The notes under the pieces: model-generated
Seen by the model: only the letters and a program-made list of their open reading frames with translations
Told to the model about the DNA's origin: nothing
The model's database searches: none
Assembly: GCA_028736075.1 (NCBI GenBank)
Contig: CP117875.1
Location: 2,852,001 to 2,916,000, forward strand
Direction of reading: 5' to 3'
DNA length: 64,000 bases
From: Chryseobacterium sp. KACC 21268
Lineage (GTDB): Bacteria > Bacteroidota > Bacteroidia > Flavobacteriales > Weeksellaceae
Position numbers and translations under genes: made by a program
Shown here: positions 45,394 through 53,896 of the stretch, piece by piece
Layout of the letters: every line of letters starts with the position of its first letter
How positions within the stretch are numbered: position 1 is the stretch's first letter

Positions 45394-46248
45394 ATGAATC
45401 ATCAGTCAGATCACTTTCCCATTTTGGGCATTCAGGATTTCAGTGAAAATGAAAATGCCGGAGGTCAGATTTTGTTTAATGAACTTCACGGTGAGCGGTC
45501 GATAGATCTTCCACACAAGCACGATTTTTTCATCATCAACCTATTTGAAAAGGGAAATGGCATTCACACTATCGATTTTGAGTCGTTTCAAATTCAAGAT
45601 CATCAAATTCATTTGGTTTTCCCGGATCAGGTTCATCAATGGCACATCGAAAGAGGAACTGTGGGCTATCAATTGATGATCAGCAGAAGTTGGTTTGAGA
45701 ATCTGCTTTCGTCACTTAGGTTTTCCGCACTATTTTATCAGAACCAGCCAGTTGTTGACCTTTCTAATCCATTTTTCCAATCTATTTTATATGAATTTCA
45801 TTGTATTAAAAGAGAAATGGAGGCATCTAATGTCTTTTGGGAAATGGTGCAGAAACGCTGTGAAGTGATTGGACTAATGATCAGCAAAGCTGTCGAGCAA
45901 AGTTTCAAAGATTACGAAGCCGTTCATTCCAATCCTGTCATTTCGCGATTTTTAAATTTGATAGATTTGAATTTCAAAGAAGAGCGATCCGTTTCTTTTT
46001 ACGCCGACAAGCTACATATTTCGGCAAATTATTTAAATATCATTTCGAAAAAAAGTCTGAATACGTCCGCCTCATCATTGATTCAGAATAGAATTTTACT
46101 CGAAGCAAAACGTCTGCTCAAAGTTTCGGAAATGTCGGTAAAAGATATTGTTTATAATCTTGGGTTCTACGATCATGCAAGTTTTTCGAAATTTTTCAGA
46201 TCCAATACTGGAATGACACCTACTCAATTCAAGGAAAAGAATTTTTAA
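45394..46248 (+). CDS. AraC-family transcriptional regulator
   Basis: A 284-residue regulator with an N-terminal cupin-like sensor domain (LPHKHDFFIINLFEKGNGIHTIDF near residues 35-60) and a C-terminal double helix-turn-helix (about 190-284). The first helix is VSFYADKLHISANYLNIISKK. The second is VKDIVYNLGFYDHASFSKFFRSNTGMTPTQF, read in two parts, a canonical AraC signature. It lies 72 bp after the ankyrin gene and may control the amidohydrolase group. The effector is unknown. Confidence 0.92.
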   Translation: MNHQSDHFPILGIQDFSENENAGGQILFNELHGERSIDLPHKHDFFIINLFEKGNGIHTIDFESFQIQDHQIHLVFPDQVHQWHIERGTVGYQLMISRSWFENLLSSLRFSALFYQNQPVVDLSNPFFQSILYEFHCIKREMEASNVFWEMVQKRCEVIGLMISKAVEQSFKDYEAVHSNPVISRFLNLIDLNFKEERSVSFYADKLHISANYLNIISKKSLNTSASSLIQNRILLEAKRLLKVSEMSVKDIVYNLGFYDHASFSKFFRSNTGMTPTQFKEKNF

Positions 46249-46740
46249 AGACAGAAAATCTTTTTAGATAGCTAGAAAATCTTTTAGTATTATGAATTGA
46301 TGACAATGTAGGACTGACCAGAGATGTTATTCTATTTCAATTTTTGTGATTATTATAAAGTGTAAAATCTTATAATTATGGATTGTATTTTAATTTAAGT
46401 TAGGTATATTGAGTTTTATTACTTTCGATAACTTTACTTTCCGATACAAAACTTAAGATATGCCTGTTTATTATGTTTAGTAATAAATTAGGGGACAAGT
46501 GAAGGACAAATGATCTCAAATCCATAATAACAGCCTCAAAGCTAATCAAATTTGACTGAACAAAAAAGAAATTTTTTTTTTCTTTTCTGTTCATTTCTAG
46601 GATCTTATTAGGCTGATATTTTTGTAAATATCTATTGAAAATATTTATAAAAAATTAAGCATATATTCTTAAAATCTCCGTACTGGATGTACTAATTTAC
46701 CGTCCAATACAAGTAAAGCATAAAAGACTAATTTTTACCT
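46249..46740. other. AT-rich non-coding stretch between AraC and an IS remnant
   Basis: About 490 bp with many stops in all frames. Two near-identical AGAAAATCTTTT direct repeats lie just after the AraC stop (46253-46285). No gene, tRNA or clear terminator was recognised. Confidence 0.5.
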
Positions 46741-47340
46741 ATGAAACGAGAGCGAAAAATCTACGATTTTGCTTTTAAGACCAAAGCCCGTTCAATTGAG
46801 CATTGAGCGAACTAAGATATCAGAACTCGCACGTGAACTGGGAACGCAGTCACATTACTTTATAAATGGCGCAAAGAATACAAAGAATTTGGGCAAGGCA
46901 ACTTCCCGGGAATGGAAATTTCAAACTAACACCGGAACAATAAAAGATTCATGAACGTGAAAAAAGGTGAAAGATTCTGATTTAGAGCGGCATATATTAA
47001 AAAAAGCAATCTGTATCTTCTCCAAAAGCTGTCGATGAAATATAAATTCCTACAAAATAATGAATTTATATTCCCGATTGAAAAGATATGTAATGTTTTA
47101 AAAGTAATTTCCAGCGGCTATATTAAATGGCAGAGCAGACCAAGTAGCAAAAAATTGCAGTTGAAAGAAAAAATAAAACAGCAGATAACTTCAATTTATT
47201 TCTTATCCAAACAATACTGTGCAAGCCCCACAATTTACTTTTGAATTGAATTGTTGAGGCTATAAAATCTCCAGAATAACTGTTGCTAAATATGTGAAAA
47301 AACTGGGTTTGCGTACATGTCAGATGCAAATTTAAAGTGA
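46741..47340 (+). pseudogene. Decayed IS3-family transposase (OrfA and OrfB fragments)
   Basis: The frame opens MKRERKIYDFAFKTKA, then after a frameshift continues LSIERTKISELARELGTQS, and later frames give KEYKEFGQGNFPG and DLERHILKKA (with a stop). This is the OrfA pattern of IS3-family elements (helix-turn-helix plus leucine-rich helix). From 47035 follows KYKFLQNNEFIFPIEKICNV...SSGYIKWQSRPSSKK, the typical OrfB start, which breaks after about 69 residues and resumes out of frame near 47260. The DDE catalytic core is gone and no terminal inverted repeats were found. It marks a past insertion 1 kb upstream of the T6SS cluster. Confidence 0.75.
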
Positions 47341-48294
47341 AAAGATTTAAAAATAAATATATGATGCGATAACAATAATTTCCATATAAATCTTTTACTC
47401 CCTTGTTTTAAATAGTACTTTTTTCAGCAATAAATTCTACGTCAATTTTAAATCTTCAATATCGATAATAATAATAGAAAACTTTATCCGAAAAATATAG
47501 GCACTATGAAAGGTCCAAGCTGATCAACTCTTGATACAAATTATTCAATAATTATATTTCAAATAGGAAAATCGCTAAATTATCTATCGTTTTGTTTTGC
47601 TATAATGCATTTAATAACATTCATTGCTTCGTTATATTAGTATCTACAGCATTTTAGCAAGGTTTTGAGGGCCCTGAATATGAGCTGGATAATTTTTCAC
47701 AATCTTGAGGTATCTATTCGACAACTTGTTGTGATTTCTATTAGGTTGACAAAATTCAAAATACGGTATATCTAATCTTTGTTCTTAAATTTTATTTTGT
47801 TAATTATTTTCTCTAATTTTTAGTGATGGAGCTTCGCAATATCCATACAAACTAAATTTTCACTTTTTACAATAGTAATCTTCAATTAATTTTTGAAAAA
47901 ATTGATTAAACATTACTATTACTGTTAAACAGTAGATCTAGAGCAGTTTGAACTAAATATTAAATTATCAAAAATAGCATATTACAATTGCCTACTGCAT
48001 AACATAATTGCATTACTAGCTATTTATTGGCAACATATTTGCTTTTAAGCTTTTCGATATCATTACGCCATAATATTAACAGATTTAGAATTTTATTTAA
48101 ACTTTATTAAAATTAATTTAATGTTTATATCGAATACACTGTTTTACTGTTTTACCAACTCCTATTGCTTTTCTGCAAAAAGGAAAATCCCTCCAAACGA
48201 ATAATATTTCTGATACAACTTTTTCTTAAATCATTGATTTAAATATTTTGATCTTTTAGTACTCACTTAAAAACTAAAACCTGGAATATTCGGT
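47341..48294. other. Long AT-rich gap upstream of the T6SS cluster
   Basis: About 950 bp, very rich in A and T, with stops in every frame. The coding strand of the T6SS starts at its right end, so the promoter should be here, but no exact TAnnTTTG box was found close to 48295. Nothing else is recognisable; it may be further decayed mobile DNA. Confidence 0.5.
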
Positions 48295-48966
48295 ATGTAT
48301 AATAACTCTACTAAAGCAACACGATTCTCAATCGCAGAAAACGATTTTTATTTCAAGCAATTTCTCGTTAAAATGCTCTTGGAAAATCCTTTATTTTCAA
48401 TCGTTAACGATTGCAATAATGGAAACGAACTTATCAACAGGCTTTACAGAAAACAGGAAGATGTATTCATCATCAACTTGTTTATGCCAATTCTAAGTGG
48501 AATCGAAGCTATAAAATACATCCGTCAGCATAACAAAGAAGTTCCAATCCTTACTTATTCTACAACATATCAAGATGATATGGCTGCCACAATCAGCGAA
48601 ATCCCCAACACATATTACTGCCAGAAGAACAGCATCATCATCAAAGATATTCTTCGCAATTGTATTCTCAACAAAAATTCTGATTATGAAGAATATAAGA
48701 AGGAATGGGCTTCACAAGAACAAGCTGTGAAAAGTTATATGGATCGTCAGAAAAAACAGCAAGATGAATTAAATGTAACAGAAATTCACATTATCAAACT
48801 TTGTTATGAAGGATTTAGCAACAAGGAAATCGGCGATAGAATTAGCTTAAGCACTAGAACCATTGATACGTACATTAATAGACTAACGGAAAAATTAGGT
48901 TTGAAAAGCAAATTAGATCTTGCCAGATTTTGTGTGGAAAACGGATATTATAATTCAAGCATCTAG
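48295..48966 (+). CDS. LuxR-type regulator with degenerate receiver domain, head of T6SS cluster
   Basis: A 223-residue response-regulator-like protein. The N-terminal half (about 8-125) has the receiver fold (FSIAENDFYFKQFL, then FIINLFMPILSGIEAIKYI), but the phosphoacceptor Asp is replaced by Asn (N61). The Lys of the active site may remain in CQKNS. The C-terminal GerE/LuxR helix-turn-helix is complete: TEIHIIKLCYEGFSNKEIG then ISLSTRTIDTYINRLTEKLG. It probably binds DNA without being phosphorylated, or is controlled by dimerisation. It is 5 bp ahead of the first tss gene and thus a likely local T6SS regulator. Confidence 0.88.
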   Translation: MYNNSTKATRFSIAENDFYFKQFLVKMLLENPLFSIVNDCNNGNELINRLYRKQEDVFIINLFMPILSGIEAIKYIRQHNKEVPILTYSTTYQDDMAATISEIPNTYYCQKNSIIIKDILRNCILNKNSDYEEYKKEWASQEQAVKSYMDRQKKQQDELNVTEIHIIKLCYEGFSNKEIGDRISLSTRTIDTYINRLTEKLGLKSKLDLARFCVENGYYNSSI

Positions 48967-48971
48967 AAATT

Positions 48972-49505
48972 ATGGCTACACAAGGACAAAAAAGATTGAA
49001 TTCTAATGATGTTAGAAACGGAATCATAAAATTTATCTCTTCATTTGTTGTGTTGATTGCAATCAGTTTAACAACGGTTTTTATGTTTTTCAAAAGTTCT
49101 AAGATTCAGCAAGAACAAATTCAAAAAGAACTTAATGAATACAAGAATATTCTAAGCAGAAATGAACTATTGAAAATCAAAATGGACACCATCTACTATA
49201 AAATGGCTTTGCTAAACACAGATCGGGTTCAAAATGATATTTTCTTGAGAAATTCAATATTAGAAGATCTTCAAGACACTCGAAACATTATGGGCGCAGA
49301 CAGCAGCAGATCTTTCAAACAATATTCGACATTGACAAAAAACATTGGAAAGATGACCATTTTTAAAAATGAACTTATCAACGTAACTGCAAAAGAGAGA
49401 AATGCTTTGAGAAGCTTAAATGAATGCATCGGAAAGGTTGGAAAAATGACAACTCAAATGAAAAGTAATGAGCCAGGCGGTAAAATAGCCAGGCGATTAA
49501 AATAA
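48972..49505 (+). CDS. tssO: TssO-like T6SSiii membrane protein (first copy)
   Basis: A 177-residue protein with one membrane helix (about 22-42, FISSFVVLIAISLTTVFMFF), a long charged coiled-coil-like region after it (SSKIQQEQIQKELNEYKNI), and a basic end. In T6SS subtype iii the TssJLM envelope complex is replaced by TssN, O, P, Q and R; single-span proteins of this size and shape are TssO. Position between the regulator and a second similar protein supports a T6SS role. It could instead be an unnamed accessory subunit; the label rests on topology and context. Confidence 0.65.
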   Translation: MATQGQKRLNSNDVRNGIIKFISSFVVLIAISLTTVFMFFKSSKIQQEQIQKELNEYKNILSRNELLKIKMDTIYYKMALLNTDRVQNDIFLRNSILEDLQDTRNIMGADSSRSFKQYSTLTKNIGKMTIFKNELINVTAKERNALRSLNECIGKVGKMTTQMKSNEPGGKIARRLK

Positions 49506-49515
49506 ACTAAAAACT

Positions 49516-50040
49516 ATGCAAGCCAAAATTATACTTTCCAACAAAGAAAAAAGATATTATTTTTTATATCTATTGGGACTACTCTTTTTCGCAGTCTTGC
49601 TTCTTTCTGTGATTATTTTGTACCGCTATGAGTCGCCATTCAATAATTCTGATATTTTGGCAATCCAGACTTTGGAAGAGAAAGTCAAGTTTGATAATCG
49701 TCAAAAAATTGCGCAACCTGTTGTCGACAGTACTTTTAATAAAATCGAAAAAGTTTCGGCTGAGAATCAAAATCCGCTGTTGGAAAACGAAATCAGATAT
49801 AGCATCAATGATATTGCCAATATTTTTGAAACCGTCAATATCACAGATCCTAGAAAAGAGTCTTACAAACAGATTGCCCAATTCTATAAGATGTATGTTG
49901 AAGACAAGAATATCGCTGGCAAAAAAAATGAGAATATAAAAATTTTCACCAAACAGTTTGAAGACTGCTCCATTGGTTTCAAGGAACGTAAAAATCAAAA
50001 ATTGCAAAGAGATAACGCATTACTTATGAAAAATAACTAA
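49516..50040 (+). CDS. tssO: TssO-like T6SSiii membrane protein (second copy)
   Basis: A 174-residue protein with a short basic N-terminus (KEKRYYFLYLLG), one membrane helix at about 15-36 and a periplasmic helical domain of about 135 residues with many Glu and Lys. It starts 10 bp after the first TssO-like gene and has the same topology, although the sequences are not obviously alike. One of the two is likely TssO proper and the other a relative or different envelope subunit; this one fits my recollection of TssO better. It is 12 bp ahead of the PKD protein. Confidence 0.65.
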   Translation: MQAKIILSNKEKRYYFLYLLGLLFFAVLLLSVIILYRYESPFNNSDILAIQTLEEKVKFDNRQKIAQPVVDSTFNKIEKVSAENQNPLLENEIRYSINDIANIFETVNITDPRKESYKQIAQFYKMYVEDKNIAGKKNENIKIFTKQFEDCSIGFKERKNQKLQRDNALLMKNN

Positions 50041-50052
50041 CAACTTTTAATT

Positions 50053-50970
50053 ATGAATTACATCCAAAAAAACAGGAAGAATATTATTATCGTAGTAATA
50101 AGTCTTTTGCTTTTAGCGGCCATCATTATTTTGTGGTTACAGAGGAAAGTCATCCACAGCTCAGACGATATTGTTGCAGCCGTTTATCCAACTTCTCTCA
50201 ATGTAGGCGACACATTGACTTTTGAAGATAAAACCACTTTTGGAAAATCCAGAAAATGGGATTTTGGTGATGGATTTAATTCTGATAAAAACAAAGGTTC
50301 TCATTTTTTCAAGAAACCGGGTTATTATCAAGTTTCTGTAATTATTGATAATAAATATACCAAGTCGTTTCCAGTTCTAGTATCAGGCGGTATTTCAAGA
50401 CCAATTGATACTATAAAAGCTGCCACCAGAATCGATGCACCCACGCAAGCGATGCAATTGGAAAATGTATTTTTCCGCGCAGATTCTCCTGATGCGAAGA
50501 TTTACACTTGGAAATTTGGAGAAACAGGAAACATAGATGCTAAGGAGAAAATGGCAACCTATGCTTTCAAAAATCCAGGAAATTATATCGTGACGTTATA
50601 TACTGATATCGATAATGATCCTATACAACATATGATAAAAATCCTTCCTGCCTATGAGGAACTGGATGATGAAGTGATAACTGCGCCAACTGTGACGGAT
50701 ATTTACAGCAAAATCAATGACGATTTCAAATATCATCTTCAGCAAATCGCAAACGGAAGCAATTTCAATAGTCATTACAATTATCTTCTCAATACATATC
50801 TGTGCAACAAAGATAATATTGGACTGACTGTGAATGACAAGAACAACTCATTTTACAACTATTGTATGGGTTTGCAATTCGATAAAAATAATTCTATACA
50901 GGAAGTGAAAACAACTTTGGACACCAATCAAAATTGCGTTGTCAAAGTAGAAGTAAAACAAAGTAAGTAA
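50053..50970 (+). CDS. tssP: TssP-like PKD-domain membrane protein of T6SSiii
   Basis: A 305-residue protein with one membrane helix (about 10-30) and a periplasmic part with two PKD-like beta-sandwich domains: about 40-112 (KWDFGDGFNSDKNKGSHFFKKPGYYQVSV in pieces) and about 125-200 (YTWKFGETGNIDAKEKMATYAFKNPGNYIVTL in pieces). WxFG(D/E) plus the Y-x-F-x-x-PG-x-Y turn is the PKD signature. A C-terminal alpha-helical segment follows. In T6SSiii loci the PKD protein beside TssO and TssR is the TssP part of the envelope complex. The identification is moderate. Confidence 0.7.
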   Translation: MNYIQKNRKNIIIVVISLLLLAAIIILWLQRKVIHSSDDIVAAVYPTSLNVGDTLTFEDKTTFGKSRKWDFGDGFNSDKNKGSHFFKKPGYYQVSVIIDNKYTKSFPVLVSGGISRPIDTIKAATRIDAPTQAMQLENVFFRADSPDAKIYTWKFGETGNIDAKEKMATYAFKNPGNYIVTLYTDIDNDPIQHMIKILPAYEELDDEVITAPTVTDIYSKINDDFKYHLQQIANGSNFNSHYNYLLNTYLCNKDNIGLTVNDKNNSFYNYCMGLQFDKNNSIQEVKTTLDTNQNCVVKVEVKQSK

Positions 50971-50988
50971 TAACCAAAAAATTAAATT

Positions 50989-53364
50989 ATGAAAAAAAAC
51001 TTCCTAAGTGCTGCCTATCTTTTTGGATCTTTATCTATTTTGATTGGATGTCAAGTCAGGATTCCTTCTCAGGAAACGCCTGATTCTGATTTTTATGGTT
51101 ATGTAGATCAAGTGAGAGTTAATGACGGATTTCCTAAAAATGCCGAACCTTGGTTAGTAATTTCTGACCGCGCCAACAACTCTGTTTTTATGGATAAAGG
51201 TGACGAAAAATCCCCAAAAGAAATCAAATTCTTGGAACCATTACTGGTGGTAAAAGAGAAATCATCCAAAAATCTGATCAAAGTTGCGGAATATAATCCT
51301 GATGCTTTGATGAAAAAAATTCCTTCAAGATCTGTTAAAACTTACGGCTGGATTCCGAAAGATCAGTTGTTGCTTTGGACCAATTCTTTGAAACGTAGTG
51401 ATAATGGTTTTAATGTAAAAGCGGTGATTTCTCCCAACAATTCTGATGTTTTGAAAAACGGCTCGAAATACATGAAAGGCGATTCTGCATTGCTTTTTTC
51501 TTCGCCCGATTTAACAAAACCAATCAACAAAAAAATCGCAGTTGGTCAATTGGTTTACGTTTACAAACAAGCAGAATCTAACAAACGATTCCTGATTGGA
51601 AAATCTCCCAATCTTAAAATTGACAGTATTCCCAAGGACGTTTATGGTTGGATCAGTTCCAATATGATTGCAAATTGGGGAGACAGAACTGCTTTGAAAG
51701 TTTCATCAGATTTCAATTATTCCGATGAAAATAATTTAGCGATCTATAAACAAAACCAAGATGGATCTTCGACGGAAACGACCTTCTCTCTTTCTGACGG
51801 AATCAACAGAACTCCAGTCGAAAATCTGGTATCGGTGACGCCTTCGATGGTTGATAATTCTAACAAAGCGAGATTTTTCACTAATGCTTTAGATTACAGC
51901 AAAAACTTTGTTTATAATGTTTTAGGACAACCAGTTTATTATTATAGATTCAAAGAAATCACGAACAGAAGTAAAAATCTGAACATTGTTTTCACAGTTG
52001 ATATCAGCAGAGACAATATTCAGAATTCAGCTTTGGCTAAATCTGTTTTTCAGGATATTCAGTTGAAATTAGAGCAGCTGAAATATTTCAAAAGCATCAA
52101 ATACGGGGCAGTTCTTTATAAAAACAATACTTGCGGAGAAGATGTTTTATCATCCACTTTGAGCAATAATTTTGAAGAAATCAATTCATTCATTGACTTG
52201 CAAGCTTCCAATCAAAATTGTAGTGATGGCGGAGCACAACCGTTACTTGAGGCACTATCTGCCACAGGAGAATTACTAAGGAATAATTCCGACGAAAATA
52301 ATATCGTCATAGTTGTTGGTTCTACTGCGTCAAGTTATGGCGGTGTGAGCGAAGCAATGAGAAACTTAACAAAAGCACGAGCCAAAATGCTGTTTTTCCA
52401 ATCCGCTTCGGGATCTTCTGATTTCTACAATAACTTTGTTTTATTTTCAGAAAACGTTTTGACAGGAACTGCGAGAAATATTGCAGAACTAGATAAAGCC
52501 AGAATCGTTGATCAAAAGATGATTATGGATAAGAATAATTACAGTCTCGTGATGGGCGAAGGTGGTGTTTATTCTTTAGACTACCCGAAAGCGAGTATGG
52601 CTCAGGGTTTTGTGGTCTATCCGAGAAAAGGAGAAATCAACTCTAGCAATTTGCTTGTGAAGTCTTTAGACAGTCTTTTCGCTCAGGTCATTGATTATAA
52701 TAAAACAGTTAATACTTCTTTAACCAATTATTTCAAATCTGCAGTTGGAAGTTCAAAAACGATCGTGAAAGCAGATTTCAAAAATCAATTTTCTGATGCG
52801 CCAACACCAATTCCTACAGAAACTACAACACAATTAATCACTTATAATAATCCATTTATCACAAAAGGAAGTTTCCCAGATCAATTCAAAGATAATTATC
52901 CAGCCGTTGAAAAAGGAATTCTATTATCTGAGACCGAATATGATAAACTTAGAGCTTTTTATCAAGAAATCTATCAGGAAACAAAGAGTTTTACGTCCAA
53001 TTTCAGTCAAGGGTCGGCAATCAATTGTTATTTGAAAACGCTTAACAAATATTATTCCGGCGACACGAAATTTGATAAATCAAAATTGAAAGATCAATCG
53101 ATGGCGTATTCTGTGGCAGTAAGTACAGGTTTTGACAACGCAGGCGAGGAAACACTATCAAAATTCAAACTGAGTGGATGGAAACAATCAAAAGTGGTTT
53201 CCAACGAGATTGTAAGAAACTATTTCAAACAATATAAAACATTGGCAGACAGATTGCTAAATAATAAAAATAACCCGAAGATCATCATAGATCAGAATGG
53301 TGAAAAGTTTTATTGGCTCAACAGATTCTTTATGCCAACCATTGAACCCGTAGAATCTCTGTAA
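50989..53364 (+). CDS. tssR: TssR-like lipoprotein of T6SSiii
   Basis: A 791-residue lipoprotein with lipobox ILIGC (C21). The first part (about 25-260) contains SH3-like beta segments (KTYGWIPKDQLLLW and VYGWISSNMIANWG). A von-Willebrand-A-like domain spans about 325-540: NIVFTVDISRDN has a partial MIDAS-like DxS, and VIVVGSTAS is a later strand. The C-terminal part is helical. This large two-domain lipoprotein is characteristic of TssR in T6SSiii. Its stop overlaps a possible start by one base (TAATG at 53362-53366), so it may be coupled to the sheath gene. Confidence 0.78.
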   Translation: MKKNFLSAAYLFGSLSILIGCQVRIPSQETPDSDFYGYVDQVRVNDGFPKNAEPWLVISDRANNSVFMDKGDEKSPKEIKFLEPLLVVKEKSSKNLIKVAEYNPDALMKKIPSRSVKTYGWIPKDQLLLWTNSLKRSDNGFNVKAVISPNNSDVLKNGSKYMKGDSALLFSSPDLTKPINKKIAVGQLVYVYKQAESNKRFLIGKSPNLKIDSIPKDVYGWISSNMIANWGDRTALKVSSDFNYSDENNLAIYKQNQDGSSTETTFSLSDGINRTPVENLVSVTPSMVDNSNKARFFTNALDYSKNFVYNVLGQPVYYYRFKEITNRSKNLNIVFTVDISRDNIQNSALAKSVFQDIQLKLEQLKYFKSIKYGAVLYKNNTCGEDVLSSTLSNNFEEINSFIDLQASNQNCSDGGAQPLLEALSATGELLRNNSDENNIVIVVGSTASSYGGVSEAMRNLTKARAKMLFFQSASGSSDFYNNFVLFSENVLTGTARNIAELDKARIVDQKMIMDKNNYSLVMGEGGVYSLDYPKASMAQGFVVYPRKGEINSSNLLVKSLDSLFAQVIDYNKTVNTSLTNYFKSAVGSSKTIVKADFKNQFSDAPTPIPTETTTQLITYNNPFITKGSFPDQFKDNYPAVEKGILLSETEYDKLRAFYQEIYQETKSFTSNFSQGSAINCYLKTLNKYYSGDTKFDKSKLKDQSMAYSVAVSTGFDNAGEETLSKFKLSGWKQSKVVSNEIVRNYFKQYKTLADRLLNNKNNPKIIIDQNGEKFYWLNRFFMPTIEPVESL

Positions 53365-53435
53365 TGTTTTCATTTAATAAGATTCTAAAATATTTTAGTA
53401 AAAAATCAGAAAATCAATCACAAAAAATAAATGAT

Positions 53436-53885
53436 ATGGCAATGTTTAATTATGGTGTTGGGGGAAACGAAGTAAAAGTTGACGCTAACGAAGCAATCCA
53501 AGAAATTCAGGAAAATAGATCTCTCATCGTTGGTCAACTGACGGCAGACGAACCATTTATTCCAGAAATTACAAAAGGTCTTAAATCGGTAGATGATGTT
53601 TTCAAACATTTTCAACCTTCTATTTCCGTGCAGCATGAGACAGAAGACGGCACTTATGTGGATGAAGAATTCAGATTCCAGCAGTTGGGAGATTTCACTC
53701 CAAAAAATCTGACTCAAAATTCAGAATATCTGAAAACGCTAAGCATAGAACAGGAACAGTACAACAAAATACTGAGACAACTGAAAACGAATAAAATCCT
53801 TCAAAATATTCTAGCAAATCCTCAAACCAAAGATGCTTTGATAGAAGTTTTGAAAGATGTTGCAAGCGAACTCGAAAAACAATAA
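53436..53885 (+). CDS. tssB: T6SS contractile sheath small subunit TssB
   Basis: A 149-residue TssB (VipA-like) starting MAMFNYGVGGNEVKVDANEA. This start gives the family-typical N-terminus. The longer frame from 53364, which overlaps the tssR stop as TAATG, would add 24 lysine/asparagine-rich residues and cannot be excluded. Conserved segments are ENRSLIVGQLTADEPF, then SVDDVFKHFQPSISV and FQQLGDFTPKNLTQNSEYL. The C-terminal helix ends ASELEKQ. It is directly followed by tssC, with which it assembles the sheath that contracts around the Hcp tube. Confidence 0.93.
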   Translation: MAMFNYGVGGNEVKVDANEAIQEIQENRSLIVGQLTADEPFIPEITKGLKSVDDVFKHFQPSISVQHETEDGTYVDEEFRFQQLGDFTPKNLTQNSEYLKTLSIEQEQYNKILRQLKTNKILQNILANPQTKDALIEVLKDVASELEKQ

Positions 53886-53896
53886 ACACGAAAACT

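Noticed and set aside
46400-46594. Minus-strand open frame of 64 codons in the AT-rich gap
   Set aside because: Low-complexity composition, no promoter, no family. Probably chance in AT-rich DNA.
47640-47830. Possible further transposase remnant (a frame reading GFEGPEYELDNFSQS)
   Set aside because: Only a short stretch looks protein-like and I could not link it to a transposase family.
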